A stretch of 44,597 bases of DNA from Gonapodya prolifera JEL478 (GCA_001574975.1 KQ965796.1:46997-91593), one strand, 5' to 3'. Positions 24,282-35,467 are shown, counted from the stretch's first letter. Notes: generated by a model not told the origin, from the sequence alone. Numbers and translations are program-made.

Positions 24282-26357
24282 TCATTCAACGTCCATATGT
24301 CCTTGATATCCTCGAATAATGTTCACTGGCCTTTCTCCTCCATTTCTCTGTCTGTAGAGTAAAACAGACCTAATGTTCAACGCCGCATTTACATCCCTGT
24401 TCCACCAAACACGACATCTGGAACACTCTTTTCTCCTATAGTCCGCTGCATCATTTGGCATGAAAGTAGGGCAACCGTTCTCATAGCACTGGTTGCATTC
24501 AATAGACGTGCGATCCTCATTTTCAGAAACGAGAGCGCGAACGTATTGGTGTTTTGAAAGCAAATGACAGAGCCGTTTCAATGGCATGGTAGATCCTTTC
24601 ATGAATGCGTTGTCTGGTGCACTCAAGTCTCCAACAACCAAAGCAATATCCTTCTTCTTTTCTCTGAACTTGTGCCTTATGCATTTCCTTTGTCTGCTGG
24701 TCGATTTTCTCACTCCAATCCAGTCCTTTCCTTTGTCTTCTCTCCCACCTAGACAAGAACCTCTTTTTGCCATTCTGTGAAGTGCTCTTTCCTTTCCAAT
24801 GTATGTTCTGAACTTGTCTTTCACACCAGGTGATTGGTGGTAGAGCAAAACAAGTTGACCTCCAATCGTAGCAATCTGATCAAGCCTCTGAACTAATAGT
24901 ACTGCTGGATCTCTTGTCTTGGCTGTGATAAGTTGATTTTCCAGTGTTTGGATTCCTTGTTCAACGCGAAATGTGTTGAGCCGCTTTGTTGCAGAATTCC
25001 TTCCAGAAAGATGATAATACTCCTTGGTAGAAATATTGAACTTGTATGAAGGGTGAACTCCTTGTTCATGAGTTGGTCCTCCAGCAAAGCAATCACCCGG
25101 TCTGTTTGGGTCCATTCCAAGAACAATGGTGTTGCTTTCAAAGGGTGTAGGAATGAAAGCGGGGGTTCCCTCAGCAACATCGTAGTTTGGAAGATCCCGC
25201 ACGACAAAATGTTTGAGAAGGTGGATGGAATTCTGATTTCCATTTGTAGTGACTGTTCCGCGGAAAAATTTGTTTTCAGTTTCGTACTGAGAAACATGAA
25301 ACAAAACTCTGATATTTTCCTCGTTGATTTTGATCGTCCTCAAGATATCCTTCACACCAGTTTGGTCCAAAAGAATGGATTTCCTTTGAAAGTCGCCGAT
25401 TGGACAAAGACTATATGGTTTTGGGCGGCTTTCAACTGGAGGCATATCAACAAGTGTATGCAAAATGTATTGATGAAGAGGAAGAAAACATTTCCAACAT
25501 TTCTTCATAGAAGAGAAAGATGAGATAGGAGTTGCGGAAAGAAAATTGTCTGGTGTAGAAGGAGAAGGTGGTGACACCAGAAATGTCATACCATGACAAA
25601 TTCCTTCAGTGAAAAGTGCATGTCCAAGTTGGTGAATGTTTATGGAGGTTTGCCCTGGATCTCAAAATGTGCCAAAAAATTCCTCCAAATGGCCCATTGA
25701 TAATGTTTTGAAATTCTAGGAAAAGAAAGTCTTGACCACCACTTGACAAATTTTTCAAGCCGCTTTACACCATGCACCAACACATGATTCTGGAAACTTG
25801 TTTCAAACAAATTGACTGCGTGTATGATTGGATTGGTGAGACCTTGGCGGCAAGGAATTACTGACGGATTTGAAGTCTGAAGAAGCTTGGTTCGAAACAT
25901 CACAACGACTTAGTTGCGAATCAGCTCCAGGTTGTTGGTGTGTGGAGGAGTAGGATCGAGTTGAAAGAGTTTTTTCGGATTTGGAGCAGTAAAAAGATGA
26001 ATTGTATCCGTGTAGAACTTTTGGTTCAAAAATTGAAAATCCTCGTCCGAACATAGTTAAAAGGACACTATTGACAATTTCCGACAGATATTTAATGATC
26101 AAAGTCACCTAAAGACGTGAGTGGTTGAGAAAAAGGCGTAGACGAAATGGTATGTCCTTGGCATGCAAACGGTCCACAACAGATTTGCTTTTGATTATCA
26201 GTGTCTCTGTTGGATCAATTTTCATGTCCTTGAGCTTTGCAATAGCAGCATCCTTGATTTTTGGCTTATAGTTGGGGCACAACTTGGAGCTTGACCTTGA
26301 GTGATCAAGACCTCCACAGGAGGTACATGGTTTTGGGGGGATGGGTTTATCGCTCAT
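24282..26357 (-). CDS. Fanzor (eukaryotic TnpB-like RNA-guided nuclease)
   Basis: The long exon 24282-25589 has the Fanzor/TnpB core in order: YSLCPIGDFQRKSILLDQTG (about 25390), GTVTTNGNQNSIHLL (wedge-type strand), RuvC-I GMDPNRPGD (about 25100-25120), STKEYYHLSGRNSATKR, a bridge-like helical region, VVGDLSAPDNAFMKGSTMPL, RuvC-II with Glu in VSENEDRTS (about 24510-24530), a zinc ribbon with CNQC and CSRC pairs, and RuvC-III NRDVNAALNI (about 24390). Upstream, ATG 26357 starts an exon with CTSCGGLDHSRSSSKLCPNY, a Cys/His cluster like that at the N-terminus of Fanzor1 proteins. Segments between 25600 and 26110 supply the helical N-terminal half but switch frame and contain in-frame stops, so introns or decay there are unresolved. 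The catalytic D-E-D set is complete. Such proteins cut DNA guided by an RNA usually encoded next to the gene. Confidence 0.83.
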
Positions 26358-26803
26358 TTGGCATTTGTGGTTGTGAAAAATGGGTCCTCTTATGAAATTT
26401 GAAATTCAGAAAAAAAGTTTTTTGAAAATCACTTTTGTATTTTTAGCACATAACTTTTGATTTGTGGTACACTGTGTCTTTGACCAATACTTTTGGTAAA
26501 ACAATAAAAAGCCAAAAAAAATGATCAAAAAAGTGGACTCAAGATCAACTCAGATTTTTTTTTTGATGGAAAAAGTCATCTCAAATCTTTGATCAAAAAT
26601 GGCCAAAAAATGATCAAAATTGGGACTCGGGATCATCTCAGATTTTTTGAGTCGAGAAAGATTATCTCGTTGTTTGATCAAAAAAAAGCCAAATGCTTTT
26701 CCCGAAATTCCACACCTGAAGAAATTTAGATTTTGTTATCCCGTGTCTTTGACATTGTTTTTTTGTACGGAAATAAATTTCTGATACTTTCTCCAAAAGG
26801 CTC
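26358..26803. repeat. AT-rich flank with an imperfect direct repeat
   Basis: Upstream of the Fanzor start, a block beginning ATGATCAAAAAAGTGGACTC at 26521 recurs as ATGATCAAAATTGGGACTCG at about 26610, each followed by a GATCA..CTCAGATTTTTT stretch. The two copies are about 40 bp each with starts roughly 90 bp apart. The region also has several poly-A/T runs and GATCAAA motifs. It could be part of a mobile-element end, a promoter, or a guide-RNA region. No gene is visible. Confidence 0.55.
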
Positions 26804-27148
26804 ATGGGGACACCAATTGGCATTTTCACCTTTGGTTCAATGCTCGGATATGGAATCGGCTTTTACCAAGTCCTTTCAGCTACCTGTAACACCGAACAAG
26901 CTTGCTTGCGTGCTAATAATGCGGAAAAGAATGCTAAAGAGTCTGCTATTATTGAGATTCGGAAATGGATTCAGGAAGATCATCAGCCTCTTGCTCAAAA
27001 ACTCAATTCAATAAGTTCATTTCAGTGGTCAGAGCTTCAAAAGACTGATCAAAGGATGATGATTCGTTTGGCACTGCATCCTCCAACGAGGTTCTCTTTA
27101 ACCCCTTTGGGGTGCACTGTTTTTGGTGATCTGAGTGTTGAAGGCTGA
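26804..27148 (+). CDS. Hypothetical small protein
   Basis: A 114-residue ORF starts MGTPIGIFTFGSMLGYGIGF, a hydrophobic, Gly-rich N-terminus that could be a membrane anchor, followed by a charged helical region (NNAEKNAKESAIIEIRKWIQ). I do not recognise it. It is divergent from the Fanzor gene. The ATG is good, but no homologous motif supports it. Confidence 0.35.
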   Translation: MGTPIGIFTFGSMLGYGIGFYQVLSATCNTEQACLRANNAEKNAKESAIIEIRKWIQEDHQPLAQKLNSISSFQWSELQKTDQRMMIRLALHPPTRFSLTPLGCTVFGDLSVEG

Positions 27149-27341
27149 TTCACTGGTACCTTGTGCAAAACATATGATGAATTCAACATTTTCATGATGA
27201 ACATAATTCTGGGGCCTCAGAGAATGCACATGATTGAAGAGAAAAGAAAGGAAATTGCCAAGATTGAAGAAGAATTTACAGAAAAGCTTTGGTGCATTTG
27301 AGAACTACATTTCGCCTCTGGCGCAATGTCACCATGCGTAA

Positions 27342-28069
27342 TTACAAAATCAATGTATCCGAAACCCTGTAGGCAAGATATTCTTGAATTCTTGCAATAT
27401 TCCGGATCAATGCCCCCGTGGTCTCACTTTCAATAGTACAATTGAAACATTCGATCTCCCCTCTCAAATGATTAAAGGAAACTGCCATAGAAAACAGCTT
27501 CATTGAAGCCGCTGTGGCAATTGAACTGAGAAATGTCCACAATGTGGTATTGTTTGGCGCCACACTGCACAATGGGAGGACAAAGCTTGAAATCCATCCA
27601 AAATAATACCACTTATCGCACAAAGAATGACATAGATTTTGACTTTTGCGCAAAGTCTGGGAAGTAAATTTTGCAGTTTGGCACGATCAGAGCAAGGTTC
27701 TACCATTATTTGAAATATTTTGTGAAAGTATTTCTCTTATGAAATTCATCTCCTTCTTGATGAACGCCTTCCATATGGGGTTCCAAGAACAAAACTAGGA
27801 TAAAGCTTTCTGAACTGAGAAAATACACATTCATTCTTCTTCATTTTCATGTAAGATTCTCGAACAATGTGAAAACGCCCCAATAAGCGCCGATATGCCT
27901 CTGTCATTGAATTGCTGTTCTTGGCAATCATTTTTGTGTTTTCCACAAGAATTTCTCTACTGCAAACATATTTCACTTGTGTGAAATGCTTTATGTGACG
28001 CAGAATCCATTTTGTCACCAATTTTCGGTACGGCAATATTGAAGAAATCATAAATCTTTTCCATCAATA
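27342..28069 (-). CDS. Hypothetical protein, possibly broken or spliced
   Basis: Protein-like segments in several - strand frames suggest one gene. ATG at about 28069 gives MEKIYDFFNIAVPKIGDKMD then SASHKAFHTSEIC, interrupted by TAG. The same frame continues with NDRGISALIGAFSHCSRIL. Lower down are LLPRLCAKVKIYVILCAISG and a C-terminal segment with TTLWTFLSSIATAASMKLFS and ETTGALIRNIARIQEYLAYR ending near 27342. Composition suggests a mostly helical protein with one or two hydrophobic segments. Family unknown; exon borders not resolved. Confidence 0.35.
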
Positions 28070-28100
28070 AAATATTGTAATAGAGAGTTTGCGCAAAGCC

Positions 28101-28119
28101 AAAATTTACCGTAAATTTT
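28101..28119. repeat. Perfect short palindrome
   Basis: AAAATTTAC and GTAAATTTT are exact reverse complements around a single C. A related AGTAAATTTTGAC lies about 30 bp downstream, and GGTAAATTTTGAAC with a facing AATTTACC lies at 31381-31413, beyond the kinase-LRR gene. Confidence 0.6.
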
Positions 28120-28338
28120 ACTGTAGAGCCTCTGTGGCGCAGTCCCGAGTAAATTTTGACGGGGAAAATATACCCTGGGTTGGCCCCACAGGCGATTCAA
28201 TATCCTCGACAATTTTCTCGTTGATTTTACGCAGAATCTCAAAATCTGCGCCACAATCGGAGAGAATGGATTACAGAGGTCAGTTCTACCGTCCGGTGTG
28301 AAGTTTTACCTCTCCCTTGTCGTTGTGTTGACACTGCC

Positions 28339-31224
28339 ATGGCGGCCGATTTCGAATCCCTTTTGTTGAACTGCCCTCCCGATTTCACCCCAGGAGCTGG
28401 CCAAAACCCATTTGAGGAAGGACAGGGCGTGTTGGCGCAGCACAGGATAGGGAATCCGGGCGTGTACAGTGGACCGCTTGCCCCAATCAGTGAGTTGGTG
28501 TTTTATGCAATGATTTGTGGCTGATTCACCATTTTTTAATGTGGAATCTGTTCAAATACATACTTTTAATACAGATGTTACAAATACACCAGCTGGTGTT
28601 GGCCGTGTCACGCAGTTTCGGAAGCTGATAGGGAAAGTTGGGGAACCAACTGGAATGTGGTGCAATTTGCTAACAGAAGCAATCACCGTCACGCCGTAGT
28701 GGAAAGGAACGTGGGAGACAATCAAGGAAAAGCAGACAAGGATTGTGGCGAACTTGGAGGCCTTATTTGGTATCACCATTTGCTGAAAAGGGCGATCTGC
28801 GATCATTCTTGTGGTCTTTTAGAAATGGAGTACGCATGCTGTTGAAGCTAAAATTGGTGAGCTATACTTTTCTTTATTTCCTTTGGAGCTGATGTGATAA
28901 TACGTTCAAAACAGATGCTTGACATTACCAAAGGTGTCAAGCACCTTCATGACAATGACCTTACGCATGCAGACTTGAAGGGAGACAACATCCTTATTGA
29001 CCAGAATGCGACAGCCTTTGTATCAGACTTTGGATTTTCCTTTATGCGGGAATCTGATTTGGGCATTCTGGCTCCAATTATTTTATCAGAAGGAGATGTT
29101 GTTGGCGGAACTCCAGTATTTATACCACCGGAGCGTTTAAGACCATATCTTGAGGGTCGTCCATTTTCTCCTACAAAATCTGCTGATATTTATGCACTAG
29201 CAATGATAGTTTTGGAGGTAGGTGCTGCTCAAGTTAAATCATTTTTACTCTCAAGATTAATTATTCTCAGTTATGGACTGGCCAGAATCCATTTCAAGGC
29301 ATGGGTCGAAACAAAAGTCTTTGGGATAATATTCAAAATGGACTCCGGCCTACTCGCCTGGATACCCAAGATCCAACATTGAATTTGCTCCACAGAATGC
29401 CTGCTATATTACAACAACTCATAGATCAATCATGGAATCCACGCCATAATGAACCTGGTTTGCGTCCTGTGATCAAAGATTTTGTTGTAGCTTTGGAGCG
29501 TCTTTTGAAGGTGAGCCTTGAAAGATTGCAATTGCGAATGCTAAATTGAAGACGTCTTGTTCCAACATCAAAGTTAAGCCCAATAGTGCAACAAGATTTT
29601 CAACAATATCTTAGCGGACAGGTTTTTGCTTGCAAAAGACTTGCCGGTTATTATCTACTTGGATCCCATCAACTATCACAGAATACTCTTGAGGCGCAAA
29701 GCTGGAAACAAATTCCTCATCAGAGAGAATTAACGGAAAAGGAATTGAAACTATCTGTGAAATTACAGGATATATTACTCTCACTATACAATGATTTGCC
29801 ACTTGAAGCAGAGCTCCGTGGTAAGTCGGTTTCTGATGTGCAATGGGAAAATGTAACTGATCAAGTATTTTACTTCGTATTTATAGAGAATGGCATTGGC
29901 GATGAAGGAGTATGGGCCCTTGCAGCCGCCTTGGAGAAAAACACCTCTCTTATAACATTGGATCTTTCTGGTAAGTCACCAAGTGTTGCTTTCACTTCTG
30001 GTAGAATAGTGGTTTGATCAAAGGGTTCCTCGCAGTTTTATAGGAAACAACATTAGTTTGGGAGGCGCAAGTTACCTTGCAACTGCCTTGAAGAAAAATA
30101 CGTCTCTTAAAACATTGGACATTTCTGGTAATTCACCAAGTGCTGCCTTGCCTTTTAGTAGAACTGTGGTTTGACAAAGTATTTTGCCGCAATTTTATAG
30201 GGAACAATATTGACTTGAAGCTCATTTCGCGTTTAGGCTCATGGGCCCTTGCATTTGCCTTGGAGAAAAATACCTCTCTTACAACATTGAATCTTAGTGG
30301 TAAGTCTCCAAGTACAGATTTGTCTTTTAGTCGAACAGCCTTTTGATCAAAGGTTTCTTTGCAATTTCAAAGGGAACACCATTGGTATTGAAGGCGCATA
30401 TGCCCTTGCTACTGCCTTAGAGAAAAACAAGTCTCTTACAACATTGGATCTTTCTGGTAAGTCACCAAGTGGCGCTTTCACTTTTGGTAGAACGGTGGTT
30501 TGTTCAAGGTTTCTCCGCAATTTCATAGGGAACAAAATTGGTATTGAAGGCGCATGGCACCTTGCATTTGCCTTGCAGGAAAATACGTCTATTAGAACAT
30601 TAGATCTTTCTGGTAAGTCACCAAGTGTCACTTTCACTTTTGGTAGAATGATGGTTTGACCACGTATTTCACATCAATGTTATAGGGAACAACATTGGCA
30701 GTGAAGGCGCATGGGACATAACTGACTTGACGTCAATTAATGCTATTCTCTTTGGGATTCTCGTGGCGGGGGGTAAGTCACCGAGTGTTGTTTTCACTTT
30801 TGGCGAAACAGCAGTTTTATCAAGTGTTTCCCGAAATTTCATAGCCGTTAGAGGCACACGGGGCCTTGCTACTGCCTTGGAGAAAACCACGTCTCTTAAA
30901 ACATTAAATCTTAGTGGTAAGTCAAAGTGCCCCTTTGCCTTTTAGTAGAACAGAAGTTTCGTCAAGTATTTCCCTGCAATTTCATAGGGAACAACATTGG
31001 CGATGAAGGTGCATGGCACCTTGCATTTGCCTTGAAGAAAAACACGACTCTTACAACATTGAATACTTGTGGTAAGTCACCAAGTGCCACTTTGTCTTTT
31101 AGTAGAATGGCGGTTTGAACAAGTATTTCCCCACTATCTCATAGGGAACAACATTGGCAATAAAGGCACACGGGTCCTTGTAACTGCCTTGGAAGAAAAC
31201 ATGTTCCTTACGATATTTCATTGA
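28339..31224 (+). CDS. Protein kinase with C-terminal leucine-rich repeats
   Basis: The gene encodes a TKL-style kinase domain followed by ribonuclease-inhibitor/NLR-type LRRs. ATG 28339 opens a Pro-rich N-terminus (donor at 28490). Exons near 28590-28860 supply parts of the N-lobe and a hinge (PYLVSPFAEKGDLRSFL) but are hard to join. The C-lobe (28915-29220, then 29270-29515) has HLHDNDLTHADLKGDNILID, where His-Ala-Asp replaces the usual His-Arg-Asp, then FVSDFGFSFM (DFG) and GGTPVFIPPERLRP. After a linker (29590-29820), nine exons of mostly 84 nt each encode one LRR of the form NNIGDEGAWHLAFALKKNTT, from 29887 to the TGA at 31222-31224. The LRR introns are all phase 1 and 71-73 nt. The fusion resembles an immune-type or signalling receptor kinase without a visible membrane segment. 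The catalytic N-lobe (VAVK Lys, Gly loop) was not located, so activity is uncertain. Confidence 0.72.
29887..31224 (+). repeat. Tandem exon-intron units encoding LRRs (9 copies, about 157 bp)
   Basis: Exons at 29887-29970, 30044-30127, 30201-30299, 30373-30456, 30529-30612, 30686-30772, 30845-30916, 30988-31071 and 31145-31224. Introns between them start GTAAGTCACCAAGTG (or close variants), carry a TTTGGTAGAA..GTGGTTTG core and end TTTCATAG or TTTATAG. Copies 6 and 7 are the most diverged: copy 6 has lost the leucine pattern of its second half and copy 7 lacks about 12 nt at its start. Confidence 0.9.
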
Positions 31225-31635
31225 CCCAATATTTCGTTCTAGCGACATCAGAATGGAATTGATACGGTATCAGATTTCTTTGACCATTTATTTAATCTCA
31301 TTTTAGACTCCAATGTTGAATATCTCTTTCAGTAATATTTTCGATTTCGAAAATAAACTTAAACAAATTTGTAAATCTCAGGTAAATTTTGAACAAAGTC
31401 TGACGAATTTACCTTTTTTTGGAAAGTGTTGTTTTTTTGGTAAAACTTTCCGAAATTGAAAACCATACTTTTGGAAAATTGAAAATCCTGGATAAATATT
31501 TAGTCAGATACAAATAATTTCGAACCTTTTGTGCTAAAACGGGAAAATCATGTGAGTCCCGGAACTCGTATTTGGGAATTTCAATCAGAAACGTCTCTAT
31601 TCATCTCTTCAAGAGCTGCAAAAGTCTTTCACAAG
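31225..31635. other. AT-rich intergenic with a small hairpin
   Basis: No gene was recognised. GGTAAATT (31381) and AATTTACC (31406-31413) can form an 8-bp stem. TTTGG/AAAACTTTCC-type runs make the stretch low in complexity. Confidence 0.4.
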
Positions 31636-31995
31636 TTAAATGTTTCCTTTTTCAAGTAACATTTCCATCATCCTCAACTTTGTCTCAACCTTGTGCCTTT
31701 CAAGTTCCAACTTCAACCTTTCTATTTCCACATCGTTTTCTGATTTTATCTTTTCTCTCTGAATTTCAGAATGCTCTTCCAACTTCATTCTATTCACAGA
31801 ATCCTCAAATTCATCTTTCGTTTCATCCTGATATTGCTCAGTTTAACACTTGTTTGATCATTTTTCTTGATGTCCTCAAGCATTTCTGGGTTTGTAGAAT
31901 ATAACATCTTCCAACAGTTCACATTTTCGCCTTCAGAAATTTGTGATGGAACGTTGCGTGATATATTATAGTGTGTTTGCCGCAAGGCGGTCAAC
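31636..31995 (-). CDS. Coiled-coil protein fragment
   Basis: The - strand frame ending at TAA 31636-31638 encodes SVNRMKLEEHSEIQREKIKS then DVEIERLKLELERHKVETKL, a well-formed coiled coil of about 55 residues with a short tail. Upstream, MLEDIKKNDQTSVKLSNI lies in another frame. A 20-nt GT-AG intron or a frameshift near 31840 would join them. No domain identifies it. AT-rich like the rest of the island. Confidence 0.4.
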
Positions 31996-34258
31996 TGCTT
32001 CGGTGTCGGGCAGAACTAGCGGCAAAATGATGTCAACACACCGAATCCTAAAGGATCCAGAGAAAGAGAAACTGAATAATAGAAGTTGCGGCGGCAGCCT
32101 GTGCTGCCGACATCTCATAAAGGCCTCTGGCCATTTTCTCTTTCACTTGTCTCATACACTGCACTTGCATCTGCCTCTAAGGCATACATCTTGAGCTTCA
32201 TTCACTCTACTTAAATCAGTTTGGAGGCATAAGCCCCAACTAAATCTCTCGTTACATGCCGGTGTTGCGGAACCAAACGCTCCCCGCTCTTACACTTGCT
32301 GAACTACGAAACACTGTAACCCGCGAGCAGATTGAAGCTGCATCACGGGACGACGTAATCAAATACATCCGACAATACAATCGCTCAAAACCTCCCGATA
32401 AACTTGCCGCAAGTGGCCCGTTACCGGAACTCCGCGACAGTCTCCTCGAACTCCTTCCTCAAGCTCCACTGGCCGCACCAGCCCAGCCAGCGCTAAACGA
32501 GCCGCTGACGCTAGAGCAGCTGAAGGTCTCTCTACCGGCAGACAAAATCGCGAACACAGATAGAACGAAAATCTTGAAACTCGTCGGTCAATACAACAAA
32601 TCGAACCCACTTACCAAGCTCCCAACGAAAGGGGCAATCAAAGACATCTGCAAAGCCATCCAGGCGCTCTACAACGGACAGAATCCTGAAGAAGCGGCCA
32701 ATCCTCCAGTGGAGGTCCCACCACCAGTGGTAAAACCAATCACAATCGGGGCCGGCGGGAAGTTCTCCCGAACCACACCCACGGCCTACACTTCCTGACA
32801 TTCAAACTACATTTACCGACACTCGGGCGGAAGACAGACCTGAGAATAAAGACAATAACGAGCTACTAGAAGAAATCTTTGAAACAGAGCAATACCTCCG
32901 CCTGGAGACCCTTGACCCAACGACCATCGGATTTCAACCACCAACCTCCTTCAGCTTTGTTGGCGACAGGCCACCCGCAACGTTCATTAAAAATCCCCTT
33001 AATAGAGCAATTGAAGCAAAAAAGCACTGGTACCGGGAAAACTGGCCAGTTGCGTGGAAAAGAATTCAGTCATCACCCCCACGAAGTTCTTCCCCAGAAT
33101 GTCTGGAAAGATATTGCATTTGGTCAACCCATTGACCTCGCCAAATGCCTTGACACAAACGTCCAGTCCGCCCTCACAGGGGGGGATGTTTACACCATCG
33201 AAGGCACACCCGTCTCGATTACGACCACAGATCACTGCCCCAAGGACGGCATCCGTTCATACATGCAATGGATGCACGCCTGGTACCCATACAGCTTTGC
33301 ATGCTACCAACTATTCCTGGAATACCAGGAGCTCGGCGTCCTTGACTTATACGCAAGGGAAATCACATCCCTCGTCCACACGTACGGTCACGATAGATGG
33401 CCACAAATATATCAATACGACATTGCGCGCCGACAGTGGGTTGCAGCGAACCCGTCCTTATCCTTACTCGATGCCTCGGTCCTCTCGCCGACCCTCTTCT
33501 TGGCGGCAGGGACCAACAACAAAGGAGCGCCTGCCCAGCAGCAGCGGCACCGCTCAGCAAACAACCTCCCATACAAACATAACGTGTGCAACAACTGGAA
33601 CTACGGCCGCTGCACCTAAGGGCAATGCCCAAACAACCGCCACCATGTTTGCTCAACGTGCGGCAGCTCAAAACACAGATTCATACAACACAACACAACC
33701 AACGAGCATGACTCAAAGCCCAAACAAGGAGACCGCCCCCAGCGGAGCTCCCAATAACGTCTCATTAGCATATCTCAAACCCCATCAATACATCTTCTCA
33801 GCCTCAAAACCTCTACACTCTCAAACCGCTCCTCCTAAACTATCCGGCCCCGCCACTGAAACTGCTGATGTAAAACCATACCAGTACTCCACACGCGAGC
33901 AAGAAATCCTTAACACTCTCGATCCAAACCTCTTCTTCCTGGGGCCAACCCCAATCGACGTGAAACGGTTGCAGGAACTCACCTCCGACCATCCTAATCC
34001 TGACTACATCGCCTACATCGTGCAAGGCCTCGCAGAAGGCTTCTCCCTGGGCTACAAAGGCCCGTACGAACCGTTTGAACTCCCAAATCTTCCATCTTCC
34101 TCCCTCCAACCGGAAAGATCGACAGCAACATTGCTGAAGAAATCCTCGCCGGCCGGCAATCGCCTGGCTACGATCGCATCCCACACCCGCGAGCACGGGT
34201 CTCTCCCATTGGGCAAGTCCCAAAACGCAACTCCACAAAAGTCCGGAACATCTTCCAC

Positions 34259-35467
34259 TTGTCCGCAGCCCCAACGGGGCAATCCTCCGTCAACGCTGGC
34301 ATAGACCCAGACGAGTTCCGCACAAAATATGAAGGCATTCCTATCTTTATAGCATGGCTCCGCCACCTCGGACCCAACTCCTGGGCCTTCAAAGTCGACA
34401 TTAAATCCGCATTCCGCAATTGTCCACTCCGGGCGCTTGACCAACTTCTCCATATATTTAAGTGGAGGGACAAATACCATATTGACTGAAACCTTTCCTT
34501 TGGGAGCGCTTCCGCCCCGGGGATCTTCAACCGTCTGTCCGACCTCATCTGTTGGCTTGCCAACTGTGGCATGACCCACCCAGGCATTATTGCCCACTTC
34601 ATGGACAATTTTTGGGGTCTCATCTTCAGGACACTCAAAGACGCCCTCCGCGAATACCTACGCTTCCTCAAACTCCTCAACGATCTCAACGTTCCCATCG
34701 CCACTGAGCAAGGGAAGCTTGTACCGCCCACCAAAAATCTTTTACTTCTCGGTATGCAAATAAACATTTCTGATATGAATATCTCCATACCCCCTGAGAG
34801 AGCGGAGGAGCTCCTCCGCGAACTTGACCAATGGCTAGTCCGCGACACCTGCTTCCTCAAAGAGCTCCAATCTCTTGTTGGCTGGCTCATCTGGTATTCG
34901 CAAGTTGTGCCACATGGCCGGACCTTCGTGCAAGAATGCTTGAAACGCCTCCGCCCTACACAAAAGGGAGGGCGCATTCGCCACGTCAACCAAATCATGA
35001 AAAACGAGCTATCCTGGTGGTCCAACGCCATCCGCACTTTCTCCAGTCTTGACATCACTCAAGACCAGCTCTGGGAAGAACCCAACATGTCCAAATTCTA
35101 CACCGATTCATCCCTGTCCGCAGGCGGTGGCACGATCGACTCGTCCTTCACGCGAATTCCCTGGCCCAAAGAGCTGCCACCCGATGCTACTATTCAGACA
35201 CTAGAGCTGGCAACGGTGTGGATTCTTCTGCACACGTTCTCAGCCGAAATCTGGGGCCGACGCCTCATTTGCTTCACTGACAATAGTGCAAACGTAGAGG
35301 CCTTCCGCAAAGGCGCCAGCTCCAACCCTCTCGTTCATTCTACCATCCGCGAGCTGTACTGGTTGCAAGTCCGCACGCAGTGCGAGCTTCGGCTTTTATT
35401 TGTTCCCGGTGTCACCAACACAATTGCCGACTTCATTTCACGTGCTGGTGATGATACCATCAGCTAG
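34259..35467 (+). pseudogene. DIRS reverse transcriptase / RNase H
   Basis: The ORF is open from 34259 except for a TGA at about 34487, where the protein reads KYHID-stop-NLSFGSASAP; Trp is the likely ancestral residue by one-base change. The upstream portion, GKIDSNIAEEILAGRQSPGY, is out of frame with the preceding PNLPSSSLQPE, consistent with loss of one A near 34113. The catalytic box reads FMDN where RTs normally have x-x-D-D, so it may be inactive, unless this is a lineage variant. The RNase H part has Asp at DSSLSAG and DNSANV. The domain ends SRAGDDTIS at TAG 35465. Confidence 0.75.

Noticed and set aside
28128-28200. tRNA-like start GCCTCTGTGGCGCAGT
   Set aside because: It matches the first bases of eukaryotic tRNA-Met genes, but no anticodon arm, T-loop (GGTTCGAxxCC) or closing acceptor stem follows.
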